NCBI GenBank assembly: GCA_964036295.1
Contig: OZ038469.1
Location: 12,395,591 to 12,459,590 of the forward strand
Direction: 5' to 3'
DNA length: 64,000 nucleotides
Source of the DNA: Plumapathes pennacea
Taxonomy: Eukaryota > Cnidaria > Anthozoa > Antipatharia > Myriopathidae
The notes under the pieces are model-generated. The model saw only the letters and a program-made list of their open reading frames with translations, was not told where the DNA came from and did not search any database. The translations under genes were made by a program, and so were the position numbers. Of this stretch, positions 33,831-47,400 are shown one piece after another; the first letter of the stretch is position 1; each line of letters starts with the position of its first letter.

Positions 33831-34288
33831 AATCTTTAATGACACTATACACCCTTGGTAACTTTTATTGGCATCACTTTTATAACTGCTGATTAAAATA
33901 TTTGTTTGGCTTTAATTTTTAAAGTTTAGTTGAAACAGTCATACTTTTTTTAATTTTACAATCGCCGTGGGGCGTCCAGAAAAAGAGAGTTAGAGCATAA
34001 AGTAATATATACACTTCGCCTTGGTATATTTTCAAACGTTCCTATTGTAATCATGTGAAATAAAAATTGAAAACCACCTGGCATGTTTAAGTTAGCCAAT
34101 CACTGTACTCTTGGTAGAAATCTTAGGCAATTCTTTGTTTGCCTTTTGTGCAGGAGAAAAACAGGTGAAACGATCATACATATACAAATGTTTTACGAGA
34201 CTCTTGGCCTATTCTCGGTATATCGTGAGTTCCTTCGGAACGTAAGACATCAACAAGGTTGACAATTTTTCATCGAAACAAGTTCAGA

Positions 34289-36831
34289 ATGCCCAGAATC
34301 GAACCCGGCAACTCTTTAAGGTTTGAAGAAGCTCCGGCACCCAACATAAGTAGCGGTAATAACTTCGAAGCGTCGCCCGCCGACGAGATTTCACATCCGG
34401 GAACAGGCGTACTCGAGAAAACTTATGCCCAGGACCTTGGTAGGATATTGAAAGTTATGAAGATGTCGGGGATTATATATGGTGAGACAAATTTGGTGGA
34501 TTTTCCCTCCTCTTCCCGTCGGTCCCACACCTTTGGATGGCTTTATCCTTGCCTTGTGGTTTCTGCATTGTGGATTGCGACACTCATGAATCTGGTAACT
34601 TTGGGGTACGCCATAAGTAATTCGCACTCTCTTGAAGACACTTTCATCCTTGTTCCAGCGTGCACCTGGACTTTTCTTTGCGCTGGAAATGCCACAATTA
34701 CCGTTTTTGGTTTGCCGATTGGACGTCGAAAAGCTTCAAAGTTTGAGCGATTTTTGAACCGTATGGCATCCACGATTACAGCAAAGCAGAACAAGAATCA
34801 GAACATGCTAAGAAAGAAGGTGTTTTGGTTTATGGTCTTTTATCTCCTTTTTAACGTTGTTATAAATTTTGTTTACTTGAGCTTTGTCGCTATAGACTCT
34901 CAATCATGGAGTCAATCGTGGTCAAGTATAATCAGAGTACTTTATAGCATCTTCATTGGATGTAGTGCTTACGTCTCTACGTTTTTTCCGATTTATCTCT
35001 TTTGCACTGTGTGTTCGATCTTAAGTGAAGAATATGGAGAACTTGAAAAGGATCTAGAAGGTTTTGTGAAGAGTGGGAGTTTTCAAGTGAAGACTTTCCG
35101 CAAATCTCACGAGAAGTTGCTGACAGTTGTGGAATTTGCCGACAAAACTTTCTCTCTGTTGGTGTTGCTAAATTTGGCTTGCTACATTCCACAAGTGGTT
35201 TTTCTATTGCACCGATTGGCCATATTTCCCTCTCCAGTTGAAGACCACCTTGGGGAATTGGTGATGTTCGTGTACTTCAGCATTAATGGTCTGGCTGTTT
35301 TGACACTGTTGCTTTACTGTGCAAGTGGAGTGAACGAGAAGGTATGTATATATGACTTCGCGGCGTAGTGCTAATCTCCAGGGCCGGTTTTTGAAAGCAC
35401 GATTAGGCTAATCCTGGATTAGGTCTGAACTTTCATGTCATTCATATGCCGGCAAATGTGAAGGTTTCGCCCACAACAACTTCCTTTATGCGTTTTTAAG
35501 CTGGAACAAGCTTTTTAATCCATCTTCGAACAAAAATCTGCAGTTTATTGGCAGAGAGGCCGAGAGAAAGAATTTCGTTAATCCTGGATTAGCTTAATTG
35601 GCTTTCGAAAAACCGGGCCCAGTTCTTTCAAATTCCGTGCCGGGCAGCAATTTGGTATTCACTCGATATATAGAAGATATTTCACTGCGGCGCGAAGATA
35701 TGAAACTTATCTTCGAGTATTCTTTTTGATATCTCACAAGTAAGCGAAGCGAACGCGTGATGTATCGACATGAACAGGAGAAGATATATTTTATATCTCC
35801 AAGCGTCCATGTACTTTTCTGTCTATTTCATAAACTCTGGTGTGATACAGAATTTTCCGTCTCTAAGAAATGCGAAGCTTGGGTGACATAACACACGTAA
35901 ACATATTGTATTTTTACGTGTGTTCAGATACGACATTTCTCAATGGCGGAAATTTCTGTATATCACACCAGACTTTATGTAATAAGTATACTTTTTATGT
36001 TGAAATAGCTATAATCAAAAGTAATTCAAAAAGACAACTTTCCACAGGTACTAATTGCTTTATAAAAGTAGAACGGCATGGATTTAGTTTTCCAAGCTTA
36101 CGTTTAGAAATCTTTCAACTAGTTACAGTTTGGGGTACATTGAAAAACTAAGCACTAAAGGAAGCTAGATTTCGACTGCGTCGGCGTGGAGAAGACGAAT
36201 ATAGTGAATCGACCAAGGGTCGATGTGTAAAACCAAGGCGCCGTAAAAGAATTGGAAGCTGGCGTTTCGAGCGCTAGCTTCGTCGGAGCAAGTGATCCGA
36301 CGAAGGTCTAGCGCTCGAAACGTCAACTTCCAATTCTTTTACGCGTCTAGGTAAATTTTTCAATTAGGGGTAGTTGATGCTTTACCAGAAATGGCAGTGC
36401 TTAGACGGGATTAATCTGTTCTAAACAACGTCCAAATCTAGCCCTGTGAGACTACCGAGATAACTAAACCGATAAAACAAGTGACCATATGTTTCCTTCT
36501 GTAGATTCATGGTTTCAGTAGGATGTTACAGCGATCTTCTCTCCCTCTTACTGATACAAGCGAGTCCTGTGAGGTAATCACACCGTTTGTGAATGGACAG
36601 ATTTTAAAAGAAATATGAGAATTGCAGAAACCTTGGTGTGTTTTAATATAGAAACAAAAATATCCGAATGACGGCGTTTTTTGTAGCATAAGTCACAGAA
36701 CGTACACAGCACTTCGTGTCAAACATGCTTCGTGATTGAAGGCGTAGATCATGTTTAGTGCATATCCCTTTCCAATGCCTTTGTCTCCCTGCTCATATTC
36801 CTTTTAAGACGGGGGATGGGGTGGGGTGTGT

Positions 36832-36862
<31 letters not shown>

Positions 36863-37359
36863 GGGGGGGGGAACAGGAGGATCAGGATTGTAGAGTGTAG
36901 CACGATCCTGACAAAGGTGTCGAACTTTCGAAGGATCGTTGTTTACAACCTCACCGTACGTTATGTTCCACTTTCTATCCGCAGCTGTTGAGATTTCTGC
37001 TCCACTTGCAAGGTGAACCGCTTGGCCTTACTGTTGGTGGGCTGGTGGTAATCACCAAGTCTTTCTACTTCACGGTGAGTTTTCTATTGCGTCTGGCTGA
37101 TCATATATTTTTGTAATTCACTTTCAACTCGGTAGAGAACTTTTAGAACAAATCGGAATAATTTCCTTTAATCTTTAAAATCCTGCCTCTCTACACATAT
37201 ACTACGCCACATCGCAATGCACTACTTGGAAATTTGCGGAACTATAAGTTCATATTGACTTTTTCTTGTTCATAGTACTCTTCGTTATTTTTGCAGGTGT
37301 TTGGTGCGTTGACATCGTATTTAACGGTTCTCGTCAGCTTGCCGCAAACCTCTTCGTAA
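34289..37359 (+). CDS. Gustatory receptor-like seven-helix protein, GRL-C
   Basis: Exons 34289-35341, 36505-36573, 36985-37074 and 37297-37359 give 424 residues. All three introns are phase 0 and sit at the same codons as in GRL-A and GRL-B, here with a regular GT donor at intron 1. A near-upstream TTG keeps the frame open, but the ATG at 34289 matches the start of GRL-D (MPRIEP/MSRIEP). Shared landmarks with GRL-A/B are GETxL/SFxxxPS before helix 1, LPxGR(R/K)K after helix 2, and GLTVGG plus GALTSYLTVLVSLPQ at the end. It is more distant from A and B (roughly a third identical by eye) than from D. Intron 1 contains several foldback elements. Confidence 0.86.
35381..35620. mobile_element. MITE with GGGCCC-type TIRs in GRL-C intron 1
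   Basis: Starts gggccggtttttgaaagc and ends with the near-complement gctttcgaaaaaccgggccc. Internally it is closely similar to the element at 30817-31057. Confidence 0.75.
35827..35980. repeat. Inverted repeat in GRL-C intron 1
   Basis: Arms ataaactctggtgtgatac (35829-35847) and its near-complement at 35957-35977 flank a 100-bp loop that itself contains the palindromic pair acacacgtaaa/tttacgtgtgt. A degraded relative of one arm lies at about 40205-40238 in GRL-D intron 1. Confidence 0.6.
36243..36343. mobile_element. Foldback hairpin element
   Basis: Near-perfect 46-bp arms (gtaaaagaattggaag... and ...cttccaattcttttac) around an 8-bp loop, with the inner motif gcgtttcgagcgctag paired with ctagcgctcgaaacgt. 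The cgaaacgt and acgaagg motifs are shared with the element at 62194-62311. Confidence 0.8.
36826..36871. repeat. (GT)n then 26-base G run
   Basis: Simple repeat in GRL-C intron 2, about 110 bp upstream of exon 3. Long G runs of this kind are prone to length errors in sequencing. Confidence 0.9.
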
Positions 37360-38682
37360 GATCAGTTCAGTGCTGACTTGCATTCCTGTTACCAAGGTAA
37401 CACCACGAGGTGATTAATGCAAGAGATAGACTAAGAACAGTCCGAAGGAAACCATGGACGCTTATTAGCTGAATGCTGAACTTTATATAAACAATAAACT
37501 ACTTTTGGCGAGGAAATATGTACGGATAATTGTCCGAGGATATTATCTGTTCCGAGAAGCGAACAGTTGCCCGAGAGCGTCAAGCTCGAGAGCGAAGCGC
37601 TTGCGTCGGGCCTGTTTTTACCGTGACACAAGGATTCTTGTGCTGTAACACGAACAAAGCACACGAAGATTACGATTGTGGATTAAATGTATTAAATTTA
37701 AAATGGCATTGCTACATGAGTAATGTCGACGAAAGCATTTGTAAGGACTAAAGGGTTATGAAGTTGAGAAATCATGTTCCACTAATTTAATCGTTTTTAT
37801 CTAAAGGATATGTAAAAATGACAGCTCGTAAAATTAAGGTTTCTCACCTGTCAAAGGATAATTAAAAGAAGGACCAATATCTATACAGGATGAACCAATC
37901 TAGTTGTACAAGTGCGGGTCAACATAAACCTAGGGATAAAATAAGAACAAAGTTACACCAGTTAATAAAATAACGCCTAGACAGTAAACTAAGGCTAGTT
38001 GGGGATTTGCACAGAGATATGAATCTTTAATGACACTATGCACCTTTAATAACTTATATTTGCATAACCTGTATAAGTGCTGATTAAAACATTTGTTTGG
38101 ATTTAATTTTTAATTTAGTTTGATTTTTAATCGAGATAAAAAGAACCAAGCAACTAAGACATAAAGGAACGAAGGAAGTTTGACACGAACTGACTGTATA
38201 AACTTGCAAGATTTGTTTCCAAGAGCGATGTCTTCATTTATCAACATACAACAATTAAACAAAAGAAATCCTCTCCACAAATGCAAAAATTTCATAGTTC
38301 TTTGAATAATCATCGTGGGGCGTCCAGAAAAGAGAGCTAGAGCAATATGTAGTAATATACACTTCCCCTGGGATGTTTTCAAACGTTGCTATTGTCACCA
38401 TGTGAAATAACGTTAGGTTAACACCTGCCCATGTTTAAGTCAAGCCAATCACTACTTTCCTAGTTGAAGTTTTCGGCAGTAATTTGTTTGCCTTTTATGC
38501 AGGAGTAAGGCAAGAATTAGCTGACACCCCTTATTAACACAGAGACTAGATGAAATCGTCTAAAACAACATCTCCGGAACTCTCGGTTCATTTCCTGTCC
38601 ATATATTTAAGACTAGTCTCAGAATCTCCGCAAAGACACCAGCAAGGTCGACGGCAACTTCTAACTGAAACTAGTTTGAAGA
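37360..38682. other. Spacer between GRL-C and GRL-D
   Basis: No gene is seen. From about 37740 to 38500 the sequence resembles 33540-34150 upstream of GRL-C, including ggggcgtccagaaaa and tttgccttt(t/a)(g/t)tgcaggag just before each gene, so it probably holds the GRL-D promoter. Confidence 0.55.
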
Positions 38683-41600
38683 ATGTCCCGAATTGAACCC
38701 GACATTTCTTGGATTGAAGTTACTCCACGGCCAAACACAAGTAACAGTAATGACACTGAAGCACTTCCCAATGAACAGTTCTCACGTTCGAGTACAGGTG
38801 TACTAGAGAACACCTATGCTCAGGAGCTTAGTCGAACCTTGAATCTTATGAGATTAGCGGGGATTTATTATGGTGAGACAAATTTGGTTGATTTCCCTTC
38901 GTCTTCCTGTCGGCGCCATATTCTTGGATGGCTTTACTCGTGCTTTGTTGTCTTTACCTTGTGGATTATGCTCTCAACATATGTGGTTAATTTGGCGTAC
39001 GCCATAGAAGGTTCCTCTCTGAGAGAAGTTTTCTTCAGTCTTCTGCTATTTTGCTATAACCTCCTTTGCACTGGGAACGCTACAATCTGCGTTTTTGTGT
39101 TGCCGATTGGTCGAAGAAAACCATCACGGTTTGAGCGATTTCTGAGTCGTCTGGCTTGCACGATTTCAGAAAGCAAAAGCCGGAATAGGAAAGGAAATAA
39201 GGCATTTTGGTTTGTTATCTTAGCCCTTCTTGTCAACTCAGTTTGGTTTTATGCTGATCTAGTACCTCAGACTGATTCCGCAAGTTTTCATTTGGAACCT
39301 TGGGATCAGTGGTCCAGTTCAATAAAGATAATTCCTCGCACCTGCCTTGCGTTCTTTGGCAATGTAGCTATTGTTACCCCTATTTATCTCTTTTACAATG
39401 TGTGCTCGATTTTAAGTGACCAATACGAGGACCTCGAAAAGAAAGTTGATGATTTCATAAACAGTGGAAGTTTTCGAGTGAAGGTTTTCCGAGCACATCA
39501 CAAGAAACTTCTGACGGTCGTTGAATTAGCGGACAAAGCTTTGTCTCCGTTGGTGTTGCAGAATTTGGTTTGCTGCCTTCCACTTGTTCTCTTTATCTTT
39601 CACCATTTGGCAACTTTTCCATCTCCAGCAAAGGATAACATGGTGGATCTAGTGATACTCGCATATTTCGGCTCTTGCATTTTGGCTATTTTGGCGCTGT
39701 TTCTGTGGTGTGCAAGTAGGTTGAACGAGAGGGTAAGTATAGTAGTTTAGAATTTTTCACAATTGTTTGCCGTCATGCAGGAGTAACTATAAAAAGTGCG
39801 TCCTTAAGACGGCACAAGAACCCTATTTCCCGTCCTTTGTAATCAAAGCATAGTATGAAGTGAAAGAAGGAAAGTGATTGAAAACCGTAAGCATTTTCAA
39901 TTGTATTTCATTTCCGAGGTCTTATCATTTACAAAGGGACATATTTTAACCGGAATAGCTGTTGTTTTGTTTTAGTTTTTAGCAATTTTTTATTTTGTTA
40001 AGTGTTACAAAATTAGTATTCTGCAGGAACTGGATAGAAAAAAAAATATGCAATTTTTTGACAACGACATACTGCATAGTTTATGGCATTTTGACAATGA
40101 AATGGACCTCAAGTGACGGAGCCGAGCTTTTTTCCACTCGATCTTTCCATACTATTTGTGCTTTTCCCCAACAACATTTAAGTTATACGATATAACTTTT
40201 TATCACATAAACTCTGGCATGAAACAGAGATTTCCGCCACGTTCGTTTCGCTTATATTACGTGTGAGATATCGAGATGAACACTCGAAGATAAATTTTGT
40301 ATCTCTCCGCGCTCCGTATTTACACGATGTGAAAATCTATTAGTCCACTACTGAGTTGATTTATGAAGGGGACATAATGGGTGCGACAAATAGTGTTATT
40401 TTTCTTCCTCAGATTCACGGCTTCAATAGGATTTTACAACAGTCCTCTTTCTCTCCCGCTGACCCGAGCGAGTCCTGTGAGGTAAGCATAACTTTGACAT
40501 AACTGTCACACAACACCAGATATTTAAGCTTAGCATGTAATCCTGAAAGAAAAGAGTTGTGGCAATAACAAGAAACGAAGGGTTGCTTTTACCTGTTTCC
40601 AAAACATATCTGGAAAGGAAGGAATAGCAACTGCGAACGTGTCTTGAAGCAATCGGATTGCAGAACTCAAAATTTATGTCTTCTTAATTCCTGCATCTCA
40701 CCCACAGTTCTTTGCGCGCCGAAATCCGCCATTTTGGGGCCCCCGAAAGTCGAACGATGAATAGCAATCCACTTCCAACCGTCTCGTTTGAGCAGAACAT
40801 TAGTTTCTTTTGACTTAAAAGTGCTACCTGTCAATTTGTCTTTTGATTTATTACGTTATTTCGTGTTGGAAACCAAATTCAGCCGGATCTTTTTAAATAC
40901 ATTCTAGATGTAAAGAAAAACATTGAATTGGCTGAGAGGGCCCCTTTAAGTTGCCTGTGTTGCCTTGGCAACAACACACAGACGTGTCTCACGATTTGAG
41001 ACGTGGGTCCAACTCAATATACACTTGCAAAACTCTTCTAGTTGAACCATTACTCGAAAATCATTAACACTCTATAATCTGACAAAAGTTTTCAAAACGT
41101 CAGATACAAGTCTAATCGGCGTATAAACGTGCGTTCTGCCTGGTCTGAGTTCACTCAGATTAGTGAAACTCATCCTTTCACCTCTTCTTTATTTAGAGAG
41201 GTTCCACCATTGTTTGACACTAGGAAGAGAAATCGAAATTATGTAGTGAACTTCCAACCTTGTTCGAAACTCTCATAGAGGCGCACAACACATAGAGGGG
41301 TGTAGTTTACAACGTCACTCTACTGAAACGAATATTTTCTTCCTGCAGCTGTTGAGAGTTCTGCTCCACTTACAAGGGGAACCACTCGGCCTGACTGTTG
41401 GTGGATTGGTAGTAATCACTAAGTCGTTTTCTTGGACGGTGAGTGCCTTTTGTGACTACTGCTATTTTTGCTACTACTTCTAACACTAAAACTGATTTTA
41501 GTGCTACTTACACAATTACCACCGCTGCACGTTTTACGCATGTACATATTATTTTATTCCTGGCATTGTTACTGCTATCAGCGCTATTCCAATTTAATAA

Positions 41601-42236
41601 AAATCAACTAATGCTATTTCATTTGCATTCTGAGCGGCAACACTACTCGCTGTCTATTTGAGATTGAGTAGTGAAAAGTCGTTCTCAACAATGGCCATCA
41701 CTCTTGGAAGAAGACTTCGAAAATTTGTAAACATAAATGGACATTAGTTGATTTATGCTTAAAAACAAGTAGATTTTTCGCTCTCAGGGTTTCGTGCTCA
41801 TGTCTGGTTGTTAAATAACACTTCTACTACACCACAATATGCTACACACCCCAGGGGGGAGGGGGTACTCAGGTACATGTATAGTGGTGACGGGGTTTGA
41901 GACTAACGATTTGGGGCTCCTTTTTGGATTAGAAATTTTCTGGCGGATTGTTTTGTTTAGAAAGATTTTGAAGGCTGATAAGAAGGGTAGCGTTCTCGAT
42001 GTTACGTCAAACAATTGATAATTACAAGCTTAAACTACAGGTAGAACTCGCAGTCTCTGTTTTTGTTTTAGTTTATTTCTATGCGAATGATTTGCAAAAC
42101 AAATCGCGACATTTCTTTGGCAAAAATGTGAATTTTTATCTTATATCCGCCTCAGTTTTGTTTATCGTTGCAGGTGTTCGGTGCCTTGATATCGTATTTC
42201 GCGGTTCTGCTCAGCTTGCCGCAAGTGTCTTTGTGA
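38683..42236 (+). CDS. Gustatory receptor-like seven-helix protein, GRL-D
   Basis: Exons 38683-39732, 40413-40481, 41349-41438 and 42174-42236 give 423 residues with three phase-0 introns at the family positions. It is the closest relative of GRL-C (shared MxRIEP start, VLExTYAQ, GETNLVDFPSSS, LPIGRRKxS, YLFxxVCSILS). The C-terminal signature reads GALISYFAVLLSLPQ, with A in place of the usual T or V in the helix-7 core. Exon 2 (IHGFNRIL...SESCE) keeps the invariant final SESCE seen in all four paralogues. Intron 1 has a regular GTAAGT donor. It is a predicted multipass membrane receptor or channel; the reading frame is undamaged. Confidence 0.86.
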
Positions 42237-42722
42237 AGTTGGCTGAAGATCTATCACTAGAAATACGATAATAGCAGATACCCCCTCGTCCTGGCATTTA
42301 TTGGAGGTTGAAACATCCGGACCCAAGTCACCCTGCACCCCGGGGCAGCCGGGCAGAGCCAGAAACCGCGTTTGACGGGGACACTTTTGTTTATATAACA
42401 GTAGGGTCATCTGGTTGTTAGAGTCACTCGGTTTGCGAGACCGGATAGACCGTCTGAGTGATCTTACCACCCGAGGTTCACTACACATCACGTAAACAGA
42501 GTTATTCCCGCCAAAAACCGGTCACAAAGCCAGTTAGGCATTACTGTTTCGATCCTGTACAAAATCAAAGTTGCAGCATAATGGAAAAAAATAGAAGTAT
42601 AGAAATTGAAACTAAAAAATAAGGTATAGAAATTAATATATACAACTACTCTTTGTGTCTGGACATTCCTGTGCCTCTTGCATTGTTGAGGGGGTTCAAA
42701 AAGGAGTCAACTTGTAAGGCTG
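42237..42722. other. 3' flank of GRL-D
   Basis: No supported exon. It contains short G- and C-rich stretches (about 42325-42365) and nothing else recognisable. Confidence 0.35.
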
Positions 42723-43075
42723 TTTATTACACGGCTTCATATTTTCGAGTGCAAATACGGGCCAAAACGAGTGCAAAGATGGGAGCGTATTGCACTCGTC
42801 AGGAACCAGATCAACTGGTTTATTAGCTTACGTGATCAGTTTTCGCAAGCAAAGTTTACAAACGCGTCATTTTTTTGTTCCATTTTGCGCGCGGCGAGAA
42901 TGTTTGCCCCGCTTCGTTTGTCGTGTAATAAACAATTTATTACACGAAAAGTCGTGCAATACGGCTGTATTTTTACTTGTCAGTTTTATTTTTTCTCGCC
43001 TGAAGCAGGCTCGAAAAAATAAAACCGACTCGTAAAAATACTTCGCCGTATTGCACTCCTTCCCGTGTAATAACC
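42723..43075. mobile_element. MITE with TTATTACACGG ends and an inner hairpin
   Basis: The ends read ttattacacggcttc and ccttcccgtgtaataa, which pair as inverted repeats. The right half (42945-43065) is itself a strong hairpin: gtgcaatacggctgtattttt pairs with the complement of aaaaatacttcgccgtattgcac around gaagcaggc. It has no coding content. Confidence 0.75.
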
Positions 43076-44440
43076 TCTTTTTATCAGCGATACTGTAAGT
43101 ATTTGATAAATACAGCATCGAAGCTCCCATAAGTGGACAACCTTGGGAAGAAGAAAAAGTGTTCCTAACTGGAATTGTCCGCATACAAGAGAGTGTAAAT
43201 ACAGAGTTTGACTGAGCAAGAGTTTAAAAGGGATTTCGTGGAAGTGTGTGTAAGTAGAGAGCTGTCCGCTTACGAGTGTCCGCCCACAGAGCTTCGACAG
43301 TACTCAAAAATTTTCAAAAGAATATTTTTTTTGAAGCACTTTGTCTGACACTTCTGCCTATCAGAGAAATGCCTATAATTTACCGATACCCCAAAATAGA
43401 TTAACATGTACCACTTTGAAATTGTTTCAGTACTCAGGTTTTTAGTTTTGCCGCAAATTATGCCTATCAAGTGGATTTTTTCAGCCTTTCATTGCGTGAT
43501 ATGCTAATTTAAGGTATTGATCATGAAGTCTAGAATAAAAACAGGTTGCAAAGCACATATTAAAGGTGATACACGCAAACAAAGTCTGGCCTCCTTGAGA
43601 AATTTAATCTACAGTTGCAACTATCTAATGCCACGCCATACTTCACTCGCTACACATTCTACACTGCATTTGTCTGCTACACTATACATGTGTAGTAGAC
43701 ACAACTATGCTTTGTGATGAATTTTAATTATCTGTATTGCTAATAGTGCTGAGTCGAATAAACCTCACTTCACTTGGGAACCTTAGGAACCATCCGAACC
43801 AGAGGAACCTTCAGAACCAGGCTACTATTAGACGGGAATTAACGCGTTATATATTTCTTAAATCGCACATGGCTATTTAGCCAATCAGAACGCGCGTACA
43901 AATGATAATTTATAATGTACACTATAATAGAGTTACACCAGGTACTAACCCAAGGCTACTTGACAAAATGGCGGACATAATCAGGTTTGAACTGAAGGCC
44001 AAGATTTCCCCTAATATCTGCATTGTTAGACAATATTATGACCAGGGACTCGAATACACTTGGGTGAAAGTGTCACGCTGTCGGCAGTGGGTCCAGCAAA
44101 GAAAATAGTTGCTCATGAACTCACTGAGCGCGCACGAGAACGGACCCATGGGTCAGGAATGAATGAAAGGTGAGTTTTTGCTTGACATATTTTCATTCTA
44201 TATGCCTGGGAGAGTTAATCACTCTTGGAAGTGAAAGGGTTAAAAGTGAATGTCTGTCAGAATTGATCAAACGGCCGGCAAATACGAATTACAACATTGA
44301 TTTCCCTCAAAGTTTTGTGTCTGAACAATCCTTATATTGCTTCTGACGTTCATAGGAAAGGGGAAGCATGTATTCCAATTCTTGCCGCTAAAATCGTCAA
44401 ATCCCAGAGAAAATATGTTGGACGCTTTAAAGTAGCCTGC
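43076..44440. other. Spacer between MITE and satellite
   Basis: Contains a relative of the copy A MITE (43836-43918: acgcgttatatatttctta and gccaatcagaacgcgcg). A Kozak-like start at aaaATGGCGGAC (43968) opens 45 codons on the plus strand, and a GTGAGT donor follows at 44171, so a first exon is conceivable but unsupported. Confidence 0.4.
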
Positions 44441-47400
44441 AAAAAGTTTCATGCGATTCTGAGATGGTCGAAAAATGACCGGATTTTGACAAAATACTAA
44501 GCCTATAGCACAGGGTTTTTTGTCAAAAATTGAAAACTCTTGAAACTTTCAGGAAACCTTCCATGGACTATAACAAGACTTTTTCCAATACATTTGCTTT
44601 ATCTATCTTCATCCGTTGCCGAGATATAGCAGCTCAACTCGAAAGGTGTGATGAATTAATTAGTGCATGATTTGCTGTAATTTGCTGTAATTTCTCACGA
44701 CGCGCGCGCTAAAAGTTTACAAAAACTATGCAAACTTTGTCGGCATAGTCCCAGGAACGTTTCCTAAAAGTTCCATGCGATTCTGAGATGGTCGAAGAAT
44801 CTTGGAATTTTGACAAAATACTAAGGCTATAGCACAGGGTTTTTTGCCGATTTTGGCCAAAAGTTGAAAACTCTTAAAACTTTCAGGAAACCTTCCTTGG
44901 ACTATAAGAAGACTTTTTGCAATACATTTGCTTTATCTATCTTCATCCGTTGCCGAGATATAGCAGGTTAACTAGAAAGGTGTGATGAATTAATTAGTGC
45001 ATGATTTGCTGTAAATTGCTGTAATTTCTCACGACCCGCGCTAAAAGTTTACAAAAACTATGCAAACTTTGTCGGCATAGTCCCAGGAACGTTTCCTGAA
45101 AGTTTCATGCGATTCTGGGATGGTCGAAAAATCTTGGAATTTTGACAAAATACTAAGGCTATAGCACAGGGATTTTTGCCGATTTTGGCCAAAACTTGAA
45201 AACTCTTGAAACTTTCAAGAAACCTTCGTTGTACTATAAGAAGACTTTTTGCAATACATTTGCTTTATCTATCTTCATCCGTTGCCGAGATATAGCAGGT
45301 TAACTGGAAAGGTGTGATGATTTAATTAGTGCATGATTTGCAGTAATTTGCTGTAATTTCTCACGACGCGCGCGCTAAAAGTTTACAAAAACTATGCAAA
45401 CTTTGTCGGCATAGTCCCAGGAACGTTTCCTGAAAGTTTCATGCGATTCTGAGATGGTCGAAAAATCTTGGAATTTTGACAAAATACTAAGGCTATAGCA
45501 CAGGGTTTTTTGCCGATTTTGGCCAAAACTTGAAAACTCTTGAAACTTTCAAGAAACCTTCCATGGACTATAAGAAGACTTTTTGCAATACATTTGCTTT
45601 ATCTATCTTCATCCGTTGCCGAGATATAGCAGGTTAACTGGAAAGGTGTGATGAATTAATTAGTGCATGATTTGCTGTAATTTGCTGTAATTTCTCACGA
45701 CCCGCGCTAAAAGTTTACAAAAACTATGCAAACTTTGTCGGCATAGTCCCAGGAACGTTTCCTGAAAGTTTCATGCGATTCGGAGATGGTCGAAAAATCT
45801 TGGAATTTTGACAAAATACTAAGGCTATAGCACAGGGTTTTTTGCCGATTTTGGCCAAAACTTGAAAACTCTTGAAACTTTCAGGAAACCTTCGTTGGAC
45901 TATAAGAAGACTTTTTGCAATACATTTGCTTTATCTATCTTCATCCGTTGCCGAGATATAGCAGGTTAACTGGAAAGGTGTGATGAATTAATTAGTGCAT
46001 GATTTGCTGTAATTTGCTGTAATTTCTCACGACGCGCGCGCTAAAAGTTTACAAAAACTATGCAAACTTTGTCGGCATAGTCCCAGGAACGTTTCCTGAA
46101 AGTTTCATGCGATTCGGAGATGGTCGAAAAATCTTGGAATTTTGACAAAATACTAAGGCTATAGCACAGGGTTTTTTGCCGATTTTGGCCAAAACTTGAA
46201 AACTCTTGAAACTTTCAGGAAACCTTCCTTGGACTATAAGAAAACTTTTTGCAATACATTTGCTTTATCTATCTTCATCCGTTGCCGAGATATAGCAGGT
46301 TAACTGGAAAAGTGTGATGAATTAATTAATGCATGATTTGCTGTAATTTGCTGTAATTTCTCACGACGCGCGCGCTAAAAGTTTACAAAAACTATGCAAA
46401 CCTTGTCGGCATAGTCCCAGGAACGTTTCCTGAAAGTTTCATGCGATTCTGAGATGGTCGAAAAATCTTGGAATTTTGACAAAATACTAAAGCTATATAT
46501 AGCACAGGGTTTTTTGCCGATTTTGGCCAAAACTTGAAAACTCTTGAAACTTTCAAGAAACCTTCCATGGACTATAAGAAGACTTTTTGCAATACATTTG
46601 CTTTATCTATCTTCATCCGTTGCCGAGATATAGCAGGTTAACTGGAAAGGTGTGATGAATTAATTAGTGCATGATTTGCTGTAATTTGCTGTAATTTCTC
46701 ACGACGCGCGCGCTAAAAGTTTACAAAAACTATGCAAACTTTGTCGGCATAGTCCCAGGAACGTTTCCTGAAAGTTTCATGCGATTCGGAGATGGTCGAA
46801 AAATCTTGGAATTTTGACAAAATACTAAGGCTATAGCACAGGGTTTTTTGCCGATTTTGGCCAAAACTTGAAAACTCTTGAAACTTTCAGGAAACCTTCG
46901 TTGGACTATAAGAAGACTTTTTGCAATACATTTGCTTTATCTATCTTCATCCGTTGCCGAGATATAGCAGGTTAACTGGAAAGGTGTGATGAATTAATTA
47001 GTGCATGATTTGCTGTAATTTGCTGTAATTTCTCACGACGCGCGCGCTAAAAGTTTACAAAAACTATGCAAACTTTGTCGGCATAGTCCCAGGAACGTTT
47101 CCTGAAAGTTTCATGCGATTCTGAGATGGTCGAAAAACCTTGGAATTTTGACAAAAAATACTAAGGCTATAGCACAGGGTTTTTTGCCGATTTTGGCCAA
47201 AACTTGAAAACTCTTGAAACTTTCAGGAAACCTTCGTTGGACTATAAGAAGACTTTTTGCAATACATTTGCTTTATCTATCTTCATCCGTTGCCGAGATA
47301 TAGCAGGTTAACTGGAAAGGTGTGATGAATTAATTAGTGCATGATTTGCTGTAATTTGCTGTAATTTCTCACGACGCGCGCGCTAAAAGTTTACAAAAAC

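Larger units (their letters stand above)
28855..34134. repeat. 5.3 kb segmental duplication, copy B (GRL-B)
   Basis: Partner of 19551-24856. It carries a MITE in intron 2 that copy A lacks, and it does not have copy A's 306-bp MITE. At its right end the sequence continues without a break into the upstream region of GRL-C. Confidence 0.92.

Noticed and set aside
42410-42500. Possible tRNA-like fold near the GRL-D 3' flank
   Set aside because: A GGTTC-like box is present, but no consistent acceptor, D and anticodon stems could be paired.
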